From the NCBI GenBank assembly GCA_050256135.1, contig JBFWIF010000079.1:1-10709 (forward strand): 10,709 bases of DNA, read 5' to 3'. How positions within the stretch are numbered: the first letter of the stretch is position 1; every line of letters begins with the position of its first letter. A model generated the notes under the pieces. That model ran no database searches. It worked only from the letters and a program-made list of their open reading frames with translations, and had not been told where the DNA came from. A program made the position numbers and the translations under genes. The DNA comes from RZYP01 sp050256135 (lineage in GTDB: Bacteria > Bacillota > Negativicutes > Acidaminococcales > Acidaminococcaceae). This document shows, piece after piece, positions 6,248 through 10,709 of this stretch.

Positions 6248-6706
6248 TTATTCTGATTTCGGTTTCATTACTATTTTTAACAATTTGTTGCCGGCATTTT
6301 TGGCCCGATGCATTGGTTTTATCTGTGATTTGCGCCTAGGCTTCATATCATTCTGGGAACCGAAGTCTCCGCGTTGCAAAAAGGTGATTTTTGCTTTATC
6401 AGGTGAAAACTGTTTCTTAATAAATCCTACCAGGCGATCAGGGTCAGCATCGTTGTTACAAGTAAAAATATCAACTGCGGCAAATCCTAATTCGGGATAA
6501 ACATGCAGATTTATATGACCACGTTTGCATGGAACACTGAAAGAGTATTCTCCATTTTCGTCAGCATTATAGTGAATAGAATAAGCACCAATTTTATAGT
6601 CATCAACTGCTTTTTGCAGAATTTCTTCAACTTTTTTGCAGTCTGATAATATCTCATCTTTGCAGCTGTACATATCTATGGCGATTTGAGCACCTTTTAA
6701 TTTCAC
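6248..6706 (-). CDS. S-adenosylmethionine decarboxylase (SpeD/SpeH) homologue lacking the pyruvoyl-forming serine
   Basis: The 152-aa protein has the bacterial class 1b AdoMet decarboxylase fold signature, with INLHVYPELGFAAVDIFTC matching the family core. Counted from the chosen start, residues line up with Thermotoga maritima SpeD numbering: Ser55, His68, Glu72 and Cys83 are all present. The self-cleavage pair Glu62-Ser63 is replaced by Arg62-Gly63 (PCKRGH where active enzymes read xSESH). Ser63 becomes the pyruvoyl cofactor in active enzymes, so this protein should neither process itself nor decarboxylate AdoMet. It also has a basic C-terminal tail of about 35 residues (KPRRKSQIK...KIVMKPKSE). 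The GTG start at 6706 has AGGAG (6718-6714) seven bases upstream; the frame opens earlier, but positions beyond 6758 precede the predicted transcript start. It may be a partner or allosteric subunit of another SpeD, an AdoMet-binding sensor, or a new enzyme. Confidence 0.88.
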   Translation of the reverse strand: MKLKGAQIAIDMYSCKDEILSDCKKVEEILQKAVDDYKIGAYSIHYNADENGEYSFSVPCKRGHINLHVYPELGFAAVDIFTCNNDADPDRLVGFIKKQFSPDKAKITFLQRGDFGSQNDMKPRRKSQIKPMHRAKNAGNKLLKIVMKPKSE

Positions 6707-6764
6707 GGAAAAGCTCCTTCCACTTATGAAAATATTAGCATAATGATATCTAGTTATTCGATAT

Positions 6765-6793
6765 ATTATAGCGTATTGACTATAGAATGTCAA
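6765..6793 (-). promoter_or_regulatory. Promoter of the speD-like/HAD/pentapeptide operon
   Basis: On the minus strand, TTGACA (6793-6788) and TATAAT (6770-6765) are exact consensus with a 17-nt spacer. The start would be near 6758, giving about 50 nt of leader before the GTG at 6706. Confidence 0.9.
6776..6793. promoter_or_regulatory. 18-bp dyad TTGAC-N8-GTCAA between divergent promoters
   Basis: Perfect 5-bp arms (6776-6780 and 6789-6793) flank an AT-rich centre. One arm is the -35 element of the minus-strand promoter, and the site also covers the -35 region expected for the recD2 promoter. It could be a shared operator. It could equally be chance, because one arm is already fixed by the -35 consensus. 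Confidence 0.25.
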
Positions 6794-6809
6794 AATGATG
6801 CCAGAAGTA

Positions 6810-6818
6810 TGCTATAAT
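6810..6818 (+). promoter_or_regulatory. Extended -10 promoter for recD2
   Basis: TGCTATAAT is an extended -10 element with a perfect TATAAT (6813-6818) and no good -35 sequence, as is usual for this promoter class. It predicts a start near 6825, which places any recD2 start before that point outside the message and supports the ATG at 6852. Confidence 0.7.
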
Positions 6819-6851
6819 AAAGAACATAGGTTCGGTAATGGTGGTGATGAT

Positions 6852-9011
6852 ATGGATGAGATGGAAGCAACGATTGAAAATATAGTTTTTCAGGCTGAAG
6901 ATGGCAAATTTTCCGTTTTCCGTGTTCGCAGCGTAAAGCAGGGAAAAATAGCGGTTGTCTACAAAGGCGTAGCCCCTTTTTTGGGAGAGCAGGTCAAGTT
7001 GTTAGGTAACTGGGCGGAACACCCGAAGTTCGGCCGCCAGTTTCAAGCTGTAACCTGGCAAACATTGCAGACATCATCGGCAGCTGGCATTGAACGTTTT
7101 TTAGGATCAGGCGCCGTACGCGGTGTTGGCAAAGCGATGGCGGCCAGAATAGTAGAAGTGTTTGGCGAGGATACGCTTAAAATTATCGGTGAGCAATCCT
7201 ACCGGTTAACAGAAGTTGCTGGTATTGGGAAAAAGAAAGCAGATATTATTGCATCCTCCTATGCTGAACTTTCAGATATGAAAGAACTGATGCTTTTTTT
7301 GGAAGAACACGGTATAAGTTCTAATTATGCACCAAAGATACAAGCGAGATATGGTAATACAGCGCTTAAAAGGATTGTCGATAATCCTTTTTGTCTTGCT
7401 AATGATATAGTAGGTATTGGTTTTCGTACAGTTGACAGACTAGCAATGTCGATGGGTATTAAACCTGAAAATGAAAGCAGGATAAAGGCTGGAGTAGAAT
7501 TTGCATTGATGCAGACAGCTTCAGCGGGGCATACTTGTTTACCAGAAGAAAAGCTGCTTAGCGAAACAGCGCGGCTTTTGCAAATTGCTTATGCTGAAGT
7601 TTATGAGGTTTATAAAAACCTGATAAAAGATGACTTGTTAAGAACGGAAGAGTTTGCCGGTACACGCTTGGTCTATCCAGAGTATCTTTATCGTGCGGAG
7701 ATTGGTGTGGCAAGAAGACTTTTGTATTTACGGGACAAGGTAAACCGAATCTGGCAGGTTGATTATCAGTCTGTTATTGAAAATTGGGAACAAGAAACTG
7801 GTCTGAAATTAGCAGAAGCACAGATAGAGGCGATAAGTGCTTCCGTTGAACATGGTATCTTTATTCTGACTGGCGGGCCTGGTACTGGTAAAACCACTGT
7901 TGTTAAGGGTATTTTGGCAGTCCTTGAAAAGGCTGGTTGTAAAATACTATTGGCTGCTCCTACCGGAAGAGCTGCCAGAAGACTTGCTGAATCAGCTGGG
8001 CATTCGGCCTCTACCGTGCATAGGATGTTGGAATATACTCCTAACGGAGAAGCTTATTTTTTTGGGCGCAATGAAGAAAATCCACTGGAAGCAGACGCTA
8101 TTATTGTTGACGAAGCTTCTATGCTGGATATCACACTTGCACATAATCTTCTGAAAGCGGTCTCAGTAGGATGCCGGTTGATTTTGGTCGGTGATGTTGA
8201 CCAGTTGCCTTCTGTTGGACCTGGAACAGTGCTTAAAGACATTATTCGCAGTAAAATGATGCCAGTAGTTCGTTTAAATAATATTTTTCGCCAGGCGGCC
8301 TTAAGTCCTATTGTCTTAAATGCACATAGGATTAATAAAGGATTACAGCCAGAATGCGATCAATGTAACGATTTTTGTTTTACAGAAATTAATGACGAAG
8401 GTGCGGCTGCGAAGTATATTGTCGATAACTATGAAAGAATAACTGCCAGTGAGGGCTGGGAAGGAGTGCAGGTTCTTTCACCAATGCATAAGAATCCTTG
8501 TGGTGTTATGAATCTGAACAAGATGCTGCAGGAGAGAATGAATCCGGCAGAACCTGGCAAGGCAGAAATAATGACACCGAACGGCTTATTGCGTGCAGGC
8601 GATAAGGTTATGCAGATTCGCAATAATTACGAAAAAGATGTTTTCAATGGTGATATAGGTAGGATTGACAGGATTACCGGAACTTCTGTCAGTGTGCTTT
8701 TCCCCGAAAGGCCAGAAGGAGAAAGAGTAGATTATGTCCAAAGTGAATTGGATGAATTGCAACTTGCTTATGCAATGAGCGTTCATAAGGCACAGGGCAG
8801 TGAATATCCTTCGGTTATTATGCCACTCGTTCCCAGTCATTTCATGCTGCTGCAGAGGAATCTGTTTTATACGGGGATAACGCGTGCTAAAAAGAGAGTG
8901 ATATTGGTTGGCAGCCGTGCGGCTGTGAATACAGCAGTTAGCAAAGATGACATGAGAAAGCGTTATTCTTTGCTTGCCGAAAGGATGCAGGAAGAAAGTA
9001 ATCTAATCTAA
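6852..9011 (+). CDS. recD2: RecD2-type ATP-dependent 5'-3' DNA helicase
   Basis: The 719-aa superfamily 1B helicase acts in DNA repair and replication-fork maintenance in bacteria where RecD is not part of RecBCD. In order: an N-terminal OB-like region (about 1-75), two helix-hairpin-helix units (GAVRGVGKAMAARI near 87-100, EVAGIGKKKAD near 121-131), then the motor. Walker A is GGPGTGKT (341-348, Lys347), Walker B is IIVDEAS (Asp420, Glu421), followed by LVGDVDQLPSVGPG, NNIFRQA, SVHKAQGSE (motif V, near 643-651) and YTGITRAKKR (motif VI, Arg678). All motifs are intact, and length fits RecD2 of the Deinococcus type. I chose ATG 6852: TGGTGGTGAT (6839-6848), one mismatch from the ideal ribosome site, precedes it, and the earlier in-frame ATG at 6795 lies upstream of the promoter. 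comF follows after 20 nt. Confidence 0.95.
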   Translation: MDEMEATIENIVFQAEDGKFSVFRVRSVKQGKIAVVYKGVAPFLGEQVKLLGNWAEHPKFGRQFQAVTWQTLQTSSAAGIERFLGSGAVRGVGKAMAARIVEVFGEDTLKIIGEQSYRLTEVAGIGKKKADIIASSYAELSDMKELMLFLEEHGISSNYAPKIQARYGNTALKRIVDNPFCLANDIVGIGFRTVDRLAMSMGIKPENESRIKAGVEFALMQTASAGHTCLPEEKLLSETARLLQIAYAEVYEVYKNLIKDDLLRTEEFAGTRLVYPEYLYRAEIGVARRLLYLRDKVNRIWQVDYQSVIENWEQETGLKLAEAQIEAISASVEHGIFILTGGPGTGKTTVVKGILAVLEKAGCKILLAAPTGRAARRLAESAGHSASTVHRMLEYTPNGEAYFFGRNEENPLEADAIIVDEASMLDITLAHNLLKAVSVGCRLILVGDVDQLPSVGPGTVLKDIIRSKMMPVVRLNNIFRQAALSPIVLNAHRINKGLQPECDQCNDFCFTEINDEGAAAKYIVDNYERITASEGWEGVQVLSPMHKNPCGVMNLNKMLQERMNPAEPGKAEIMTPNGLLRAGDKVMQIRNNYEKDVFNGDIGRIDRITGTSVSVLFPERPEGERVDYVQSELDELQLAYAMSVHKAQGSEYPSVIMPLVPSHFMLLQRNLFYTGITRAKKRVILVGSRAAVNTAVSKDDMRKRYSLLAERMQEESNLI

Positions 9012-9031
9012 CAATCAAGAGGCGAAGTTAA

Positions 9032-9706
9032 ATGCCAAGTTTTTGGCAGTTATTTATAAGTATCTTTTTCCCACCTGCTTGTATCGAGTGCGGGCAAAGA
9101 ATTTCCGAAGGAATGTTTTGTTCATCTTGTAGAAGAAAGTCAGAAGATTTTAGAATATTAAGGTCTGATGAATATTGCGGACCTGATATTGAAAGCATAT
9201 GCTTGTTTTATCGTTATGATGCAGGCATTAAGCAAGCTCTGCATGATGTTAAGTTTCATGGGAAGAAGAGCTTGTTAGCTGTCATGTCGGAGGAAATGAT
9301 GATACTTGAAACACCAAAACGTGTTTGCAAGATATGGCGTCTACCTGAGAATATCTTTGTTGTTCCAATACCAACGGATAGGAAACGTGTTGCAGAACGT
9401 GGTTATGATGTGCCCAATGGCATTTTCAGGCACTGGGCATTGACGCAAGGTTTTGTATGGTATGAAGCATTGTCAAGAATTCGTTCAACCCAGCCTCAAT
9501 ATGGCTTGAACAGAAATGAACGACGTAAGAATGTTCGAGATTGTTTCAGTACAATCAGAAATGTATATGAAAAGCAAATTTTGTTAGTTGATGATATTTT
9601 TACCAGTGGTGCTACTGTTGATGAGGCAGCGCATGTTCTGCGTAAACAGGGGGCAGGGCGTATTTGGGTCATGACTTTTGCTGGCGGTGCAGATGGAGGG
9701 AAATAA
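9032..9706 (+). CDS. comF: ComF-family phosphoribosyltransferase-like protein
   Basis: The 224-aa protein has the two ComF parts. The first is an N-terminal four-cysteine zinc finger (Cys17, Cys20, Cys30, Cys33 in CIECG...CSSC). The second is a type I phosphoribosyltransferase domain with the PRPP loop LLVDDIFTSGAT (184-195) and the family segment IPTDRKRVAERGYD (113-126). ComF/GntX proteins are needed for uptake and handling of single-stranded DNA in natural transformation in Bacillus, Haemophilus and Helicobacter; their phosphoribosyl substrate is unknown. The usual RGYNQ reads RGYDV here. AGAGGCGA (9018-9025) precedes the ATG. It is 20 nt downstream of recD2 with no terminator between, so they are likely co-transcribed, a sensible pairing of DNA-processing functions. 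It does not prove competence, since ComF is also widespread in bacteria not known to be transformable. Confidence 0.93.
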   Translation: MPSFWQLFISIFFPPACIECGQRISEGMFCSSCRRKSEDFRILRSDEYCGPDIESICLFYRYDAGIKQALHDVKFHGKKSLLAVMSEEMMILETPKRVCKIWRLPENIFVVPIPTDRKRVAERGYDVPNGIFRHWALTQGFVWYEALSRIRSTQPQYGLNRNERRKNVRDCFSTIRNVYEKQILLVDDIFTSGATVDEAAHVLRKQGAGRIWVMTFAGGADGGK

Positions 9707-9748
9707 AAAACTCCGCTTTCATAAGAGAAAGCGGAGTTTTATTTTTTT
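9707..9748. terminator. Bidirectional terminator between comF and the HD-GYP gene
   Basis: A perfect 14-bp stem (9707-9720 AAAACTCCGCTTTC, 9727-9740) with loop ATAAGA is followed by ATTTTTTT. The A run on the left serves the minus strand. The TAA stop of the convergent HD-GYP gene (9741-9739) overlaps the base of the stem, and comF ends one base before it. Confidence 0.92.
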
Positions 9749-10341
9749 GCAGATACAACAGATTTTAGAAAAGCATGAACAACATCTGGGTCAAAGCTTA
9801 GACCAGCCCTGTCCTGTAATTCACGGGTTGCATCAGTATGTGATTTTTGCCAGTGTTCTGTACAAGGATTGATTATACGGTCATAATGGTTGGCTACAGC
9901 AATAATGCGTGCTCCCAAAGGGATATTTACGCCTTTTAAACGTTTAGGATAACCAGTACCATCCCAATTTTCATGATGGCACAGGATAATTTTCATTATA
10001 TGGGAAAACTCTGGTATATTTTCCAACATGCTTGCGCCAGCAAGGGAATGGTTTTTGTAAGTTGAAAATTCGCGTGTGCTTAGATAAGGATATTTACTTA
10101 AAATAGTATTAGGTACGGCTAAATGGCCTATGTCATGTAAAAGCGCAGCAGTTTTTATACAAGCCACTTCGTCAAAAGGAAGCCCCATTTTAGCGGAGAT
10201 GCTTACGGAGTAATTGCTTACCTGTTGGCTATGCAAATACAAAGTTTTATTCTTTTGTTCCAAAATGGATAAGAAAAAATTGCATAGCTCCTTTGTTTTC
10301 CCATCATTGGGAAATTCAAGGAATTGTGGAATAGTAAGCAT
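9739..10341 (-). CDS. Stand-alone HD-GYP domain protein with an altered metal-site residue
   Basis: The 200-aa protein is one HD-GYP domain (from about residue 30) without receiver, PAS or membrane part. HD-GYP proteins are two- or three-metal phosphodiesterases that degrade cyclic di-GMP or related dinucleotides. Present here are His37, the His69-Asp70 pair in LLHDIGH, His98, His122-His123 and the signature HHENWDGTGYP. Two changes stand out. The usual HDIGK reads HDIGH. The Asp after the GYP motif (VADxYD in most members, a metal ligand aligned with Asp305 of Persephonella PmGH) is Asn151 in AVANHYD. Activity may therefore be reduced or changed, or the protein may only bind a ligand or partner. 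ATG 10341 follows AAGGGCGG, a fair ribosome site. A TATACT -10 element at 10384-10379 suggests its own promoter. Confidence 0.88.
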   Translation of the reverse strand: MLTIPQFLEFPNDGKTKELCNFFLSILEQKNKTLYLHSQQVSNYSVSISAKMGLPFDEVACIKTAALLHDIGHLAVPNTILSKYPYLSTREFSTYKNHSLAGASMLENIPEFSHIMKIILCHHENWDGTGYPKRLKGVNIPLGARIIAVANHYDRIINPCTEHWQKSHTDATRELQDRAGLSFDPDVVHAFLKSVVSAKK

Positions 10342-10378
10342 ATCGATCCGCCCTTAACTAAATAAAGTAACCAAATAC

Positions 10379-10384
10379 AGTATA
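10379..10384 (-). promoter_or_regulatory. Possible -10 element for the HD-GYP gene
   Basis: TATACT on the minus strand lies about 40 bp before the start codon. No good -35 stands at the right distance; a short dyad (ACGTC-CTA-GACGT, 10406-10418) occupies that region and could be an activator or repressor site. Confidence 0.4.
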
Positions 10385-10534
10385 CTACAAAAAGAAGCAA
10401 AAGAAACGTCCTAGACGTCAACTTTGCGAAAAAAAAATATGTTTAAACTCATTTGCAACAAAATATTGTCGTTTTTTTAATGGCAATCATTACTTGTTTT
10501 GGGGGGCATATAGTTACAGAAAAGCAGATTTTTC

Positions 10535-10563
10535 TTGCTATTTTAGCAGCTTAAAATTATAAT
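10535..10563 (+). promoter_or_regulatory. Promoter pointing out of the window to the right
   Basis: TTGCTA (10535-10540, four of six consensus) and TATAAT (10558-10563, exact) are 17 nt apart, predicting a start near 10570. What follows has no open coding start but clear RNA hairpins. Bases 10387-10534 to its left, between the divergent promoters, are AT-rich and hold nothing else I can name. Confidence 0.65.
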
Positions 10564-10569
10564 AGGCGA

Positions 10570-10709
10570 AGAGATACAACTCAGGTCTGTGGTTGCAAGT
10601 CGATGCCAGTTGCAGGCGAAACGATCCACGTAAGCAATCAAAGTATTGTGAGCACGGTGCAGCTTAGAAGTAAGTCCTGCCGCGAAAAGCGAGAGGGGTA
10701 GTAGTGGGG
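10570..10709 (+). ncRNA. Candidate structured RNA or long structured leader, cut by window edge
   Basis: At least 140 nt downstream of a good promoter show no ribosome site plus ORF but several local helices. GTGG (10589-10592) pairs with CCAC (10626-10629), enclosing TGCAA/TTGCA (10594-10598 with 10610-10614). CAAT/ATTG (10635-10638 with 10645-10648) forms a 6-nt-loop hairpin. GCAGCTTA-GAAG-TAAG-TC-CTGC (10659-10680) is an 8-bp stem with a 2-nt bulge. CGC-GAAAA-GCG (10681-10691) follows. The region is also richer in G and C than the flank before it. It does not match the consensus features I know for tmRNA, RNase P RNA, SRP RNA, or the T-box, cobalamin, lysine, TPP, FMN, SAM, ZTP and GEMM riboswitches. 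It may be a 5' leader of a gene beyond the edge, an independent ncRNA, or part of a catalytic intron. Confidence 0.4.

Noticed and set aside
10480..10554. 24-aa plus-strand frame (MAIITCFGGHIV...) left of the right-edge promoter
   Set aside because: There is no ribosome site (a T run precedes the ATG), and it lies across the promoter that drives the right-edge RNA.
10570..10709. Possible cobalamin, T-box, RNase P, tmRNA or group II intron identity for the right-edge RNA
   Set aside because: None of the key conserved boxes of these families is present in the visible part; left unassigned.

Overview
The window looks like ordinary chromosome from a low-to-moderate-GC anaerobic Firmicute. My best guess is the Negativicutes/Selenomonadales side, judged from gene content and protein style and not from a marker gene. 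Supporting signs are consensus sigma-A-type promoters, strong AGGAGG-type ribosome sites, a ZTP riboswitch in front of a stand-alone AICAR transformylase, RecD2 without RecBC, and an ArAE-type exporter. I see no insertion sequence, phage gene, tRNA, rRNA or CRISPR array.

Layout. (1) Positions 1-938 hold the 3' half of glmS on +, closed by a bidirectional terminator shared with the convergent minus-strand unit. (2) The minus-strand unit 3245-1008 reads small ORF, then PflX-like radical SAM protein, then ArAE-family membrane protein; a 14-bp perfect palindrome lies at its upstream end. (3) On +, a perfect consensus promoter (3385-3413) drives a ZTP (pfl) riboswitch with an overlapping terminator, followed by a 391-aa AICAR transformylase (3544-4719) and a 17-bp bidirectional terminator. 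(4) The minus operon 6706-4775 encodes a SpeD homologue, a HAD phosphatase and an exported pentapeptide-repeat protein. (5) Diverging from it on + are recD2 and comF (6852-9706), closed by a third bidirectional terminator. (6) A stand-alone HD-GYP protein lies on minus (10341-9739). (7) Positions 10342-10709 have no gene but contain a promoter pointing right and the start of what looks like a structured RNA cut by the window edge.

How the genes fit together. The riboswitch links the purine gene to one-carbon status: ZTP/ZMP accumulates when 10-formyl-THF is short, and the controlled enzyme consumes ZMP with 10-formyl-THF. The RecD2 and ComF pair is a DNA-processing unit. The SpeD, HAD and pentapeptide genes are tightly packed and probably one transcript, but their joint role is unknown.

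The most unusual items are these. The SpeD homologue keeps Ser55, His68 and Cys83 (Thermotoga numbering) but has Arg-Gly where the self-cleaving Glu62-Ser63 should be, so it should not form a pyruvoyl cofactor. The HD-GYP protein has Asn at a metal-ligand Asp position. The structured RNA at the right edge matches no family I recognise. Several apparent long reading frames start too early; corrected starts are given in the entries.
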